Positions 32,869 to 45,424 are shown, counted from the stretch's first letter. The stretch is 64,000 nucleotides of DNA from Orobanche coerulescens (GCA_033398695.1 CM065802.1:150026096-150090095), one strand, 5' to 3'. Numbers and translations are program-made. Notes: generated from the letters alone by a model not told the origin.

Positions 32869-34659
32869 ATTGAGAGTTATGTCTGCATTAAGTATGATAG
32901 ATTAATTAGTGACTCATTCAATTATGATCTGAGTATAGAATTAAGGTCTTTTCTATTCTTGTTGCCCAGCTCCCACTATTTTTATCGGAATAACACACTC
33001 CCTGAAATCCGGAAGTATCGTTCGCACTACTTCATAGTAGTGATCATGTTCTTTATAAATCTTAATAGAGGGCAACCGAACAGGTTTCTAGTCTATTAAT
33101 TTTCATAAAGTGGCGTCCAACACCAACCCATCTAATGGATGATAAGATCTTCTTTTTCCCCTTGTTCACTCCCCTCAACCTATACGATTTATATGGTTCG
33201 TGAACAAGTTAAGTTTATACCATTGACGCAAATCAGTTTCACAATTGAATCTTATCCAGCAACCTATCAGGTTTCTAGGGATAAAATTTGCTCCAACCGA
33301 AGGCATCCAATGCGCTCCCGGTAATTTATCCATCCTCCCCTAACTACTACCCCTATAGCTCAGAAGCATAGCACATCCACTTTGGATTTCAATTTTCCGA
33401 AAGCTCGATGGAGGGAAGGAAAACCTTGAAACCTTATAAACTTAATAATTTGTCGTGGGAGAATTTTCGCGATTAATGTTACACTTTTCACATTAATCCA
33501 TTTAAGCGCGTTTGTAGCATTCATACAATATGAACAAGCATTCACAACCTAGTTGCTACCAACATGTAGTTCATGGACCATTCCTAGAAACAAAAACTCC
33601 ATAATCTAATTACAAGTCTTCGTCTTGAATCTTCATCTTCTCGAAATGGATCTTCCTCCGGTATTCGTCATTACATATAAATTTTACATTGAAAAATTGC
33701 ATCCTAGATACAAATAATTCTAGTAAAATAAATAGGCTCAAAACGGCCTTTACAACCCAATCGAATAAAAACCGAACGATTCAAAACTAAGTCCATGAAC
33801 CACATCCCCATTCAAAAGCATTCATCCAATAAATACTATATAAACGGATTACTAAGAGATACATTAAACCAATCAACATACAAATAATAAATAGAATCGA
33901 TCCAATCAATTCACATAATCGGTAATATGAAAACGTTCAAAGTATTCGGTCACCTAAAATTATTCCAATTAATCAAATTTCCCTTATAAAAGGAAATACC
34001 ATAAATCATTTTAATCATATTCAATCCAATTTAACATGCGGGAGATTAATTTTCTGGAATACACGGAAAAATCGTGCCAGGGCGAAACTGGCCTGCCACG
34101 TCCGAGTCACCATTGGCAGTCTGCCGGCTAGGCAAGGCCCGTGCCAAATGGCACGGTCGGGTTACCCCGACAGCTTCTAAAGTTGGCCTTCCAGACACGG
34201 CCATGTCGCCAAACACGGCCGTGTCGCCTGACACGATCGGGTCGTCCCGACAGCCTGCCGTCCAGACACGACCTGTGCCGAAAGGCACGCTCGGGTCATC
34301 CCAACAGTCTGCCGAGACTGGACGGCTGGCACGGCCCGTGTCGCCTGACACGGTCGGGTCAGCCCCGCAGCTTCCTGCCTTCGCCCAAAAAATCGTCCAA
34401 CGATGATTCGGGGCTAGATTTTCGACCGGATATCTAATATCTATATTTTTCGACTTTCATATCTACAATATAAATCACATTTCCCAGAAATTAAAGATTT
34501 ATATTTAGACATAAACTTACGAAAAATACAACTACAACAAACGAAAAACATACACCACGATTATGACTATAAATGATTCCAAATCATTAACCATCTAATC
34601 AAGCATTCCAAATGCCAATATCGTATATACGATCGCAAGACCTACGATCTGATACCACT
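32869..34659 (-). other. H leader and primer-binding site
   Basis: TGGTATCAGATCGTAGG on the minus strand (34641-34657) resembles the initiator-methionine primer site. The 1.8-kb leader has no credible gene, apart from a GC-rich palindrome array at 34075-34395. Short ORFs crossing the array on both strands are artefacts of its composition. Confidence 0.65.
34075..34395 (-). repeat. ACACGGCCGTGTC-type array in copia H leader
   Basis: Words such as ACACGGCCGTGTC, GACACGATCGGGTC, GGCACGGCCCGTGTC and AAATGGCACGGTCGGG recur with spacers CCCGACAG and CTGCCG. The word is the one used in the LTR of gypsy element B, although H is copia. Confidence 0.75.
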
Positions 34660-36507
34660 TTTGGGATTCGGTGTCTAAATCGAAGGCCCAACGGAAGCGG
34701 TAAAATGAAAATTAATTCGGTCTGAATCCCTACGAGGATCGATCGAGCTACGTATATACGAATATATAAAACAAAACACAAGATGATGCGAGAAACATAC
34801 CCTTGTAGTCCGTTGATTAAATGGTATCCTTCTCTTGAGCTATTACCCAAGCTTTAGTTGATTTCCCTACGATCCAATCTGCTCCAAGCTCTTAAATGAT
34901 CCAACACCGAAAACACCGCATCTCTACTTGCCACGCGCTGGAGAAACGACTGGAACGACTAAACCTCATTATCCTTCAAGGATACGGCTAGAACAAGGTT
35001 GTGTAAGCTTTGCTAATCAAGATTACAACACTCTTAAGTATTTAATCTATAATCTGTCTATCTCATAAATATTTTCTCCAAGAAAACTTATGAATGAAGG
35101 TGAAGATGATGAAGAATGTTATGAAGCCTTGGAAAAAAATTTCCTCTCTCCTTTTTACTTGCCAAAACCGTGAGTGATCAAAGTGTAGGATAAAAGGATT
35201 TGGTCATCACATTTATTCTTATCATATCTCCCCATATCACTTACCTTTTGACAAAATCACCCAAGGTGATATTTTGTCCCCTTGATTGGTCACAAGGATT
35301 GAGCCCCACCAAGTGAAGACCAAGACCATGGAGGGAGTAGGTGATTTGGGGTGGCCATCTATAAGGAGTCGGACGAGTTCGATCCATTTTGGACTCCCGT
35401 GAGTCCAAACAGATAAACTCCCATTCCGTTCTAATGTATTTGTATCGATTAATTAATCCAATTAACTAATCATATTAAATACATAATAACATAATTAATT
35501 TCTACAAGAAATAATTACATTCATGACTTAATTTAAATACCTCAGTAATTCATTTAATTCATCAGGCCGTAAATCGATTTATCCAATAAATCAATTTAGA
35601 CATCCAATGTCCTAAATTAGATATCCAATATCTAATATTCATAATGAGATAATAAGCTTGATTCATTCCGTCGTCAATCCTATTGCGCGACTCGGTAGGT
35701 CCGTCTCAGTCAGCAATGGGAGGAACCAAAGAGTAGTAGCACCACCTAGCCAGCTTAGCGGCCTACACTGTACCCCAACTGAGAACGAATGATGAGATCA
35801 TTCAAGAACCATTTTGTCGTGAATACCAGTATACATATAAACCCTTTTTTCAAATGTCCCGATCAAGTTATAGGGTTACGGTCAGTCAAACCCTATTTGT
35901 ACTTGACTTTATGCATGTGTTAATGCAAATCGAGATCATCGAGCTCTCGTGTATCCAATACAACTAGCTCCAATGCTTTGGCCAAAGGCTTATGATCTCA
36001 TCTGTCAATAAGCGCATAGGACATATAACCCGCTCACTAATGGGAGAAAGAATTCTATCTTGGTATTCAGTAGGACCTACTACTTGCCCATCAAGATGCA
36101 CGTCGAGGTTGACCCCCGCCTTCTGGTTTACAGGGTCGAACTACTCTAATGCAAATCTTGACCTCACAAGCACATCCCTACTAAATCCTCAAGTCGAAGG
36201 TTCTCGAATACCTATCACAACCTTTTGATTCCTTCATTTACTATCCCAGAGTGAAATTCGTGTGACGAATCGAGGGTGAGTCGGTTCGACTATACTAATC
36301 CAATTAGCTACCTATAACGTGTCCCACTAACCATTAGTGTTCGACAGGCACTCCCCACACGTCATACAAGTCTTCACATAAACTTAACGCTCAGTCAAGT
36401 TTCATCGACTTGCGAACGATTAAGTATTTGCACTATAAACCTTTCCAATGCTGATCCCCTTATCCAATAAGGAGTGGAATGTTTTGCTCTCAAATACACG
36501 GACTAGT

Positions 36508-36546
<39 letters not shown>

Positions 36547-36672
36547 CGAGTCAGAAACGCCAGTAACTACCAGTAATACAACCATTGCCTTATATTAATG
36601 ATTTACATAATAACAAGTACAATACCCTCACTCAACATTCTCTAAGTGGCATTCGAGGGCATACTCCTAACA
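34660..36672 (-). repeat. H 5' LTR
   Basis: On the minus strand it starts TGTTAGGAGTATGCCCT at 36672, a start common in plant copia LTRs. The inner edge is placed by the primer site and may be off by a few bases. It holds an AT microsatellite at 36511-36542. Confidence 0.7.
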
Positions 36673-38482
36673 ATACTTTGTTAAAGCGTGTGAAAGAATG
36701 AGTTAAACTCACGTCATGGCCCAAGGTTTCTTATGAATGCACTGGAATCAACTACGATGACACAAAACTTAACCGTGCTATCATAATGGATATTATAGCA
36801 TCTACTATCTCGTCAGTTAGATAGCTTCCCAAAAACTGACGTGCATCTTGTGGTTAAATCTTATCTGTAGTGGGGAACTAAGTTAAGTGATAAAAGGATC
36901 TCATGGTGGATCGGACTAAATCAAGTGACTCCTAACCACAGAGCGCGTTGACAAGTGATTTTCGGGAACACATACAAAGTATATACTTGATTTGGATGAG
37001 ATATGAATCTTTTGCGTGGAAAACTAAGGGTTTATAGTGATCTACTCTTGTGAGGCTAAGAGATTCCGCTAGATCCAAAGCTAAGAATGAAAGAATCTTG
37101 GGGACACTTGATGATGCATATTCATATATCGGTTTATGGTCATCTAAGGGACGGTTTCCTTAAGAGACGATAAAGTAATGGCTATATGATTCCTGATGAT
37201 TAGTCGCAGTCATGATAAGACTAGGCTCACTTAAGTAATGATGCAGTCTTAAGAGAAGTTCCCTCTATCAAAGTACGGTAGTATGTACTCACATTTGACT
37301 CGACAAACTCATTCGTAATAATCTGGTAAAGCCACTGTGATGATAGCTAAGGATGCGGTCATGCAATGTACGTGATTGATAAGAAGCTTGAAGCTTGCTC
37401 TATCTCTATTAAAGAACACTTGAAAACCAATACCCAAATTTGCAGAGAATGTATTGGTCTATCTTTCATATGACCTATAGGGAAACTCACTTGTTGGAAA
37501 ATGGTGAAATTGGTACCATCGAAAAGTTCTGTGTCTACTTTTCAAGGAAATCAACCATTTGTTCACATTCATCATGTTGAGTGACATATGACTATCGTTG
37601 CAAAGTAAGACAGGATATGTCCATTAATTTGATGAGTGATAGAGCTTTATGATCTGCTTAGGTCGATCTAGGTTACATACCATATGTCAATGAAAAGCTA
37701 TGGGTGTCTAGTTTTCATAAGTCTTACAGTTTCGTCGATACCTATTGAATCGAAGAAGTTATGACTGATTTAGTACATGAAGGTTAAGATTTTGAAAAAC
37801 TTGATTTTCGTATAAGTCTTTAGCGACTCTTTCACTTTGGATGTGTTGCGCTCTTTTTGTCCTTAGACCAAGATTTGTTTTTCCCATTGGGTTTTCACTT
37901 GGTAAGGTTTTTAACGAGGCGACCTATGAGAACATCCATACAATGATGTGTTGTATTTTTGTTCAACTTAGGCCAATAGGTATTTTTTCCATTGGATTTT
38001 TCCTTGGCATAGTTGTGAGGGCAACTTAGCATCTGACTCCTATGATTTGAGGTACTCAATAGGGAGAGTCATTGTGTATATATCAGGGGGAGTATACATG
38101 ACATGTTGGTGCCCTGTAATCTTTTTCCTCATCAAGCCTTTATTTTTTCCATGGGGTTTTGTTTTGGCTTGGATAGGTTTTTACAAAGGCAACATCTTCT
38201 GCACCATTGTTGTATTAGTGCTCGACACATGGGGAGTGTTCTGGGAATTATTATTCTCGTGATGTGTCTTACCTAATACTGATTAGATATGTATCATAGA
38301 TGGTAGGGATTCTAGATCCTTCTAGATGTTGTAGGATTCCACTTGATGTCTTTCTAGTAAGGAATCCTATGTATGGAAGGAGTCTCATTTTAAAGCCTAT
38401 ATAAAGGCCCCTCTATCAATGTTATCCATACAATGCTTTACATCTTTTGCTTACTACTGTTTCTTTACAATTTTTTCTGAAT
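36673..38482 (+). mobile_element. Copia K1: internal 3' part and 3' LTR
   Basis: From 36673 to 37780 the sequence matches K2 on the other strand and has only degenerate coding traces; in K2 a GIDYDDT segment suggests RT. From 37830 comes the 3' tail with FFPLGFHLVRF-like frames and the purine tract GGGGAG, typical of plant copia. The 246-bp LTR is 38237-38482. Copia H inserted at the left edge. The LTR holds TATATAAAGG near 38398, a probable TATA box. Confidence 0.72.
38237..38482 (+). repeat. K1 3' LTR
   Basis: It starts TGTTCTGGGAATTATTATT after GGGGAG and matches 39061-39306 and 61836-62070 on the minus strand. Its end runs into an AT repeat. Confidence 0.8.
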
Positions 38483-38778
38483 ATATATATATATATATAG
38501 GGATTGATGCGAATATATAGATGTACAGGGATTGATGCGAATAGGAATCCATCTTTAAAATGAGAATATAAGGCCTAATCACAATCGTTGATGAATAACA
38601 ATGAATGATCAAGATTAATCCTTAATATATTAATTTAGAAAACTAAATTAATGTCCTTAATATTATTAATTTAGGAAACTAAACATTATTAGGACTAATT
38701 TTTAATCATTGAATTTCAACCGTCAATGGTTGTGATTTGGCGCTACGTTCCCATTTTAAGGATCGGTTCCCATTTGAA

Positions 38779-38817
<39 letters not shown>
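38483..38817. mobile_element. Probable MITE with long inverted ends, between AT repeats
   Basis: The left part GGAATCCATCTTTAAAATGA and CCTAATCACAATCGTTGATG pair imperfectly, in inverted order, with sequence near 38720-38780 (CCATTTTAAGGATCGGTTCC and CAATGGTTGTGATTTGG). Two short repeats with TTAATTTAG(G/A)AAACTAAA lie inside. It is bounded by AT runs (38481-38499, 38785-38815). The superfamily is unknown. Confidence 0.5.
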
Positions 38818-38818
<1 letters not shown>

Positions 38819-39060
38819 CAAATGAGAATGGTTCTTATCCTGTGAATTGCGAATATGCATGAGTTTTGTACTAATTATGCATGAAATATATGCATTTCAT
38901 GCATCGAAATTGCAATGCATTAAAATATGCATTATATGCATCAACATATCGATGTATTAAAATATTGCATTATATGCATCAAATTTTTATGAGAATAAAT
39001 CTAGGCCATCCATTTATCAGGATCTATGGATGAAATTCATTCTTATTTCTTAACTTAAAT
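38818..39060. other. AT-rich spacer with ATGCAT clusters
   Basis: The stretch holds many ATGCAT and TTGCATTATATGCAT words and starts TGATCAAATGAGAATGGTTC. I see no gene; a second small MITE is possible. Confidence 0.4.
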
Positions 39061-39821
39061 TGCATTCAGGAAAAGTAGTAAATAAACAGTATAAAGCAAA
39101 AGATATAAAGGCATTGTATTGATAACACTGGTAAAGGGGCCTTTATATAGGCTTTACAACTCCTTCCACACATAGGATTCCTTACAAGAAAAGACATCAA
39201 GTAGAATCCTACTACCTCTAGAAGGATCTAAAATCCCTACCATCTATGATACATTTCTAATCAGTATTAGGTAAGACACATCACGGGAATAATAATTCCC
39301 GAAACACTCCCCCTGTGTCGAGCACTAATACAACAATGGTGCAGAAGATGTTGCCTTCGTAAAAACCTATCCAAGCCAAAACAAAACCTCATAGAAAAAA
39401 TAAAGGCTTGATGGGGAAAAGATTGCAACGCACCAACATAACATGTCATGTATACTCCCCCTGATGTATACATAACGACTCTCCCTCATGAGTGCCTCAA
39501 ATCATAGGAGTCAGATTCCAAGTTGCCCTCACAATTATGCCAAGGAAAAACCCAGTGGGAAAATATCTCTTGGTCTAAATTGAACAGAAGTACAACACAT
39601 CATGTATGGATGTTCTCATAGGTCGCCGCGTTAAAAACCTTACCAAGTGAAAATCTAATGGGAAAAACAAACCTTGGCCTAAGGACAAAAAAGAGCACGA
39701 CACATCTAAAGTGCAGAGTCGCTAAAGACTTATTTAAAAATAAAATTTTCCAAAGTCTTGAATTTCATGCACTAAATTAGTCATTATTTCTTCGATTCAA
39801 TAGGTATTAACAAAACTGTAA
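39061..39821 (-). mobile_element. Copia K2, 3' part with LTR (left half)
   Basis: On the minus strand this matches K1 from about 37725 to 38482, including the 246-bp LTR (39061-39306, starting TGTTTCGGGAATTATTATT) and the tract CAGGGGGAG. It stops at 39821 where F begins. The continuation is at 54640-55735. Confidence 0.82.
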
Positions 39822-40309
39822 TGTAATATCCGCAATTTCGATTTCTGCTATTTTTCTTATTTGGCGGAAGTCCATTTTAGCGATGCTGTTGTGACTGACT
39901 CGTCATTCCGAGAATATTTAATTCTGCATTTTTTATCATCCGAGTTCGTTTCAGCATCGTTTTGTTGAGTTCCGTGTTCTTAAACGGCTTTTCCGCACTT
40001 GAGTTTGATTCTTGTGAATCTCATCCGAAACTGTTGTTTCGAGTTTCTCGTAAGTTCATTTAATGTTATTATTCATGTTGCGAGCTTTGTCATGGTGTTT
40101 CGATCGTGTATCGTGTATTTCGGACGTTTTGGGCCATTTTCGTAATTTCCCAAAGTTTGGGGTAATTACTTTCCGTTGTCGAATTTCAAGCCTTCGGGTG
40201 GTCGGAATTGCGTATTCTCTAAGTGCTTGGATTCTTCTTTGCGAGTACTTCATAACCGTATCTTCGATTCATATTCAGGTTTGGGTTTCGAGGTTGTCCG
40301 GACCGTCGG

Positions 40310-40610
40310 AAGTGGCCACGGCCGAGTCACGGCCGCACAGTTAGAGCAGGTACTGACCTGGTCGAGTTATGGACGTAAGGTACCGGTTACGGCCGTAAGT
40401 GATCGGCAGGCACAAGATGGACGAATGCCGGTTACGGCCGTAAGGGGGTGTCAGTTACGGCCGTAAGTGATCGGCAGATGCTGGGCAGTGTCTCTACGAA
40501 TGCCGGTTACGGCCGTAAGGTCCTGCCGGGTACGGCCGTAAGGGCCGATTTACTGCCGTAAGGGCCGAGTTACGGCCGTAAGGCCCTGTCGGTTATGTCC
40601 GTAACCCTAT
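40310..40610 (+). repeat. TTACGGCCGTAA array in F 5' LTR
   Basis: Five exact TTACGGCCGTAA and several near-copies occur in 300 bp, with spacers GTGATCGGCAGG, GGTCCTGCCGG and GGGCCGAG. It ends just before TATATA. The 3' LTR copy (52090-52350) has four exact words and three with TTACGGTCGTAA-type changes. Confidence 0.9.
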
Positions 40611-40616
40611 CGGCCA

Positions 40617-40622
40617 TATATA
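40617..40622 (+). promoter_or_regulatory. TATA box of F 5' LTR
   Basis: CCATATATAGG follows the palindrome array and is also present in the 3' LTR at 52359-52364. Confidence 0.65.
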
Positions 40623-41549
40623 GGCCTGTGACCGGCCAGACCTCATTTTGTTCACATTTTTTCACCCGGGTGGCGGCTGGCGACGGGAAATCGGGGAGTG
40701 GAATTTTTGGTCGATTCCACTCGATTTCTAAGCGTTTTTGAGGATTCTTGTCGATTATATCAACATCAAATCCTTGTTCTTCGTCGGATCGAGGTAATTT
40801 CTTGAAATCTCCTAGAATTTGATTTTCGGGATTTCTTCTCGATTTTCATCGTTCGACCGAATTTGATGAATCGGTTGATGCTAGTAAACATTATTAATGG
40901 TGTTCTGTGGATTGTATATCCATATCTTCGATTCGTTCAACCCGATTGATGATTCCTAGGTTCATGAGGAACTTTGAACATTTAGTGTTCGATTAAATGT
41001 CTCAAAGAGTTTTCTTCGGTCATTGTGTTGATTTCGATTGATATTGTGTTATTGAATGGATTGTATTATATTCAAGGTTGTTCGAGTACTTGTGTTTGTC
41101 GGAGGACGCCGTTTGTTGTTTGTGGAAGGATTTCATCGCCTTCAGTTGAGGCAAGTTTTATACTTGTACTAGTCAATGAGATTAATGTTATCATATATGT
41201 GTATGAATGTGTTGTATCATTCCGAGACTTAGTCTCTTCATGAATTCATTGATATTAAAGGGATCGTTCGATACGATACTTTTCGAAAATTATGCCAAAT
41301 GTTTACTATTGTTCATTAATGGCCGGTAAGGCATTGAGATACTCGTTGTTAATGTTATTATCGATCACCGGTTCACGGTATCGATGTATCGATTGTTGTT
41401 GTTAATATTGATGTCAATCTAAGACATTGTTGTAATTATTGTTATTAATGTTGGCGTCCTGTCATTCATGTTGTATTGGCCGATTGAAGGCATTGCCGTA
41501 TTCGTTCTCATCTTCGTCGTCGGTAGCCGATTAAAGGTGCCGAGGCATT

Positions 41550-42390
41550 TATTGTATCATTGTTATCGATTGGACATTATAAGGCAATCGAGGTGCTCAA
41601 TCATTCATTGTATCATTGTTATCGATTGGCCGTTCTAAGGCAATCGAGGTGCTCAATCATTCGTTGGATCATTATTATCCATTGGCTGCTCTAAGGCAAT
41701 CAAAATGTTCAATCATTCATGGGATCATTGTTATCGGTTGGCCACTCTAAGGCATCTGAGGTATTGAATCATCCGCTGCATCATTGTTATCGATTAACCA
41801 TTTTAAGGTAATTGAGGTATTGAATTGGGACCGCCCAGGACGGTGCCCATCCGAGAGTCATTGTTGTCGTGTTGGCCGACTCAAGGCAGCACACTATCAT
41901 TCTCGTGAATTCGGTAATCTTTGAATTGTTGCCGTTTGTGAATAATTGTGTTTTGGAGGCTAGTCTCGGCTAGTGCTTGATGGGTAAGTTTGGGTCTTGA
42001 ACCTTCGCTGTTGGTTTCCCAACACCTACAACTCAGTAGGTCATGGTCATGTTTATGATCTCATTATGGGTAAGCTTGGGGATTGAACCTTCGCGGTTGG
42101 TTTCCAAACACCTACGACTCAGTAGGTCACGGTCACTGGGTGATCTCATTATGGGTAAGTTTGGGGCTTGAACCTTCGCGGTTGGTTTCCTAACACCTAC
42201 GGTTCAGTAGGTCACGGCCATTGGATGGTCTCATTGTGATATGGCTTCGTGCTGTCGCTTCGGCCCTCATTGTGATACGACTTCGTGCCGTGGCTTCGGC
42301 CCTTATTGTGATATGGCTTTGTGCCGCGGCTTCGGCCCTTATTTGTGATACGGCTTCGTGCCATGGCTTCGGCCCTCATTGATACACCTT
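41550..42390 (+). repeat. Three tandem-repeat blocks in F 5' LTR
   Basis: Block one has five units with TTATCGATTGGCCGTTCTAA. Block two has three units with CTTGAACCTTCGCGGTTGG and the inverted repeat ACCTAC…GTAGGT. Block three has four 36-bp units with ACGGCTTCGTGCCGTGGC. The 3' LTR has five, three and seven units at about 53297-53570, 53715-53960 and 53961-54225. Confidence 0.85.
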
Positions 42391-43159
42391 CGGGCTGTTT
42401 TGGTTTCATGTGATTGTGATAATTAACAGCTTCGGCTGAGTGGCTTTCAGGCCTTTGTGATGTCTTGGTAATTTCATTGGAGCCTTCGGGCATTGTGATT
42501 CATATTTCATTTAGTTTTGATTTAATTCATATTCGTATAATTCATTGTGGTGTTCTATAATTATGATTCGCCGTTGGGCATTTACGTTCTAACCTGTCGA
42601 ACACGTATTAATAGTATAATGTGGGCATAGTATTTCACGAATGCTCGGTTCTTACCTTGGTTTGTGAGCATCTCGTATTATTATTATCATTGTACCATTT
42701 CATTCCGCCTTTGGATGCATATAATGTTATACATGTAATTGATGTTCATTATCTGGATGACTGACCCCGTGGGGGCGGAACATGTTTTCATGTTTTAGGT
42801 GCTTGCGAGGAGAGAGTTGAGACACATGGGCATGATGATGGCGACGAGGTATTCGAGCGATACTAGTCTGAGTTGTTCATGTTGGTCAGTCAGTTGGAGT
42901 GTTCTCCAGTTTGTCAGTCATTGTCATTATGTATTACCCGAGCAAAGCTCGTGGGTGTGGTTGTATTTTCATTTTTGGCCATGTAGGCCCACTTTTGTCG
43001 TTGAAATTCCCTATCGGAATATTGTGTTGGATATCATAGTAGGGACTGTGATCTCCCTTGTTAGCTAATTTGATGTAATTTAGTCATGTTAGCCTGGTGG
43101 TTCTCCTGGCGTAGGGTCCACGACACTGTAATGACCCAATAAGATTTGGGGGTGTTACA

Positions 43160-43970
43160 GAAGATGGTATCAGAGCTTTGGGTTGTGAGATACCCTGATA
43201 TGTGAGTTATGTGGCTCTACTGACGCGGTAGTAGTGGGACTGTCAGGTTATGACAATCTGGACAGTCGGGTTTTGTGAGTCGTGATATTTGTGCGACTGC
43301 ATGAGTCATTTGTAGCAAAAGGCGAAATCCCTCGCCCCCAGGGCCCCCACCCCCCGGTCCGAAAGGGATTGGTAGAGGAATTAAATCATGGGTGAGTCAT
43401 TCATTCATCGAGTCGTCGTCAGTTGAGACTAGTATCACGATACCTCGAAGCTTCGTATGACCTATGTAAGGACTCGATTCTCTTTATGTTCATACATTCA
43501 TTATGTCATTAATTATACATGCTTTGTTGAAACCTATATGTGATATTAGTGTTATGATTGATTCATGACTAATTGTTTTGGAGCACGTGTGACCTATGTA
43601 AGCATTAAAGATCAACTCATTCATCAGTTAATAATCCTTAATCATCATTTTTGATCTTCTCGGTCATGTTAATTCATTAATCACTCAGTCAACCTCATTA
43701 TTCAGTTACTGATCTTGTGGATCGAATTATCAACCTTGTTAACCTGTTCAAGATAATCATTTCAGGAATTTCATCAGATAATCATGTTACCTACTTGATC
43801 TTTCATGCAATTTTATCATATTCCGGCGTCATGTTGATGATCATTTTATTGCATTATTAATGCATTCATTGTGATAAAGCGTGTATGCTCATTATTACCA
43901 TTCTGTAACATAATCATAATGCGATATTCATGCGGGATCTATAATCATCATGTGACTTCCCTGCTTCAGT
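43160..43970 (+). other. F leader and primer-binding site
   Basis: TGGTATCAGAGCT (43165-43177) matches the initiator-methionine site exactly. The leader has no gene. A very C- and G-rich patch with GCCCCCAGGGCCCCCACC lies near 43330-43370. Confidence 0.75.
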
Positions 43971-45218
43971 ATGGATAGAGCTGTCAGAGGACGCATGGGA
44001 AGAGGCTGCGGTGCGGGCCGAAACCCAGGATCTCGTGTGAATGCCCACGCGAATGCGAGAGATAACATGTGTTCATCAGTTAGCTATGCTACTCATTCAC
44101 TGTCAGATAATCATTCACTGTAAGGGAGTCGTACCCTAGAAGCAGCTCAATCGGAAGGTGTTCGGGTAGACCCATTCATATGCATGCAGGGCATGATGGC
44201 CCAGATGACTCAGATGACGCGTCTGATGGAGACCATGCAGACCTCGATGGTTCATGGTCCATCACAGCCGGGATTCCAGGTGACGTTTCATGGACAGAGT
44301 GGAGGAGTGAGTCAGATTATTGGCGATATCTCTCGTCAGAGGCCGCCTACTTTTGAGGGTTCGTCGGAACCAGCTGATATTGTTCATTGGCTTGAGCATT
44401 TTGATAAACTCTTCGACATGGTTCAGTGTCCGGAAGAGAGTAAAGTGGCAGTAGCGGCTTATTACTTGAGTAAGGGCGCTTATTCGTGGTGGCTTTATGT
44501 GAAACCCACCGATCGCGATTGTGTTTGGAGTGAGTTCAAGACTCTCATGTTAGAGAGGTATTATCCGGATCCACTTCGTGAAGCCAAGTTATTAGAGGTT
44601 TTGAACCGCGAACCCGTCAAGGACGAGGGTGTTATTGTCATTGCTGAGAAGTTTCAGGGACTACTTCAGTTTGCTTCGTCAGTTATCCGTACTGAGGCAG
44701 ATAAGATCAAATATTTTAGCAACAGGCTAAATCCGCAGTTGAGGATGCATTTGTTCAATCACAATTGTAATTCGCTTAGTGAGTTCATCGAGAAGGATCT
44801 TGGAGCAGAGCTTTTGATTAGGGAGCTTGCTCGAAAGCACCGTTCAGTTTCTTCTGGTGGGAGGACTGGGATGTCGGTTCGTTCAGAGGGACATCGGGCT
44901 CCGGCGCCCAAGAGGTCGTTTTCTAGTCGTCTTCATGCTGAGAAAGCATCTTCATCTCGGATGTCGAGTTCGACTGCTGTTTGCTTTAACTGTGATTCAG
45001 CAGGGTATGTTTGTACTCGGTGTACGGTACCAGCTATTGCTTGTTTTCTGTGTGGGAGGCAGGGACACCGGCAGAAATACTGCTGGAGTCCTAGTGCCGG
45101 TAGATCTCGAGAGGGCTCACAAGCCTCGAGGGATTTTGTTACTCCAGCCCGTGCATCATCCAAGGGGTCCTATCAGGCTTCGAGAGCCAGGGGTAAGGAC
45201 ATTAATCTCCAATTTTGA
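43971..45218 (+). pseudogene. F gag (capsid-nucleocapsid), one nonsense codon
   Basis: The ATG at 43971 opens MDRAVRGRMGRGCGAG, in frame with the main body. A TAA at 44121-44123 interrupts it; translation could restart at 44184. The capsid core contains RPPTFEGSSEPADIVHWLEH, KVAVAAYYLSKGAYSWWLY, SEFKTLMLERYYPDPLREA and EADKIKYFSNRLNPQLRMH. Two zinc knuckles follow: CFNCDSAGYVCTRC, where tyrosine replaces histidine, and a perfect CFLCGRQGHRQKYC. It ends RGKDINLQF. This is the best-preserved gag in the window, and E gag aligns along its length. Protease and pol do not follow. Confidence 0.92.
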
Positions 45219-45424
45219 ACAAGTTAATTCTTGATCGGTAATAGTATAATGATTCATTTCATTTGTCGTTCATTCATTCATATAATTCATTCATCATATA
45301 TCAATCACGTTGAGAGTTATAATTATCAAACTAATTCACTTCACGGGAAACAATGGTTCCAATCATTTCATTTGAGCTATCACTCATTACGTTATCATTT
45401 CACCCTGGTGAGTGACACGTCTTT
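45219..45424 (+). other. Short F sequence after gag
   Basis: AT-rich with repeated TTCATTCAT words. I see no gene in it. The Tat-like LTR starts at about 45425. Confidence 0.5.

Larger units (their letters stand above)
29491..36672 (-). mobile_element. Element H: Ty1/copia retrotransposon, 3' end missing
   Basis: The minus-strand order is LTR (about 34660-36672), primer site, leader, gag, protease, integrase, RT and RNase H, the Ty1/copia order. The LTR begins TGTTAGGAGTATGCCCT at 36672. The element ends abruptly in RNase H near 29490 with no 3' LTR, so it is truncated at its boundary with E. It sits in copia K1, whose sequence resumes at 36673. All coding parts are broken and several catalytic residues are lost. 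Confidence 0.85.
39822..43159 (+). repeat. F 5' LTR
   Basis: The 3338-bp LTR starts TGTAATATCCGC and ends GGGGGTGTTACA. In order it has a U3 start shared with A and B, the palindrome array (40310-40610), TATATA (40617-40622), five 55-62-bp units (about 41550-41830), three 82-bp units (about 41975-42230), four 36-bp units (42231-42390) and the end. ORFs in the 36-bp array are artefacts. Confidence 0.92.

Noticed and set aside
43320..43375. Organelle-derived insertion
   Set aside because: The patch is too short, and I could not match it to any plastid or mitochondrial gene.
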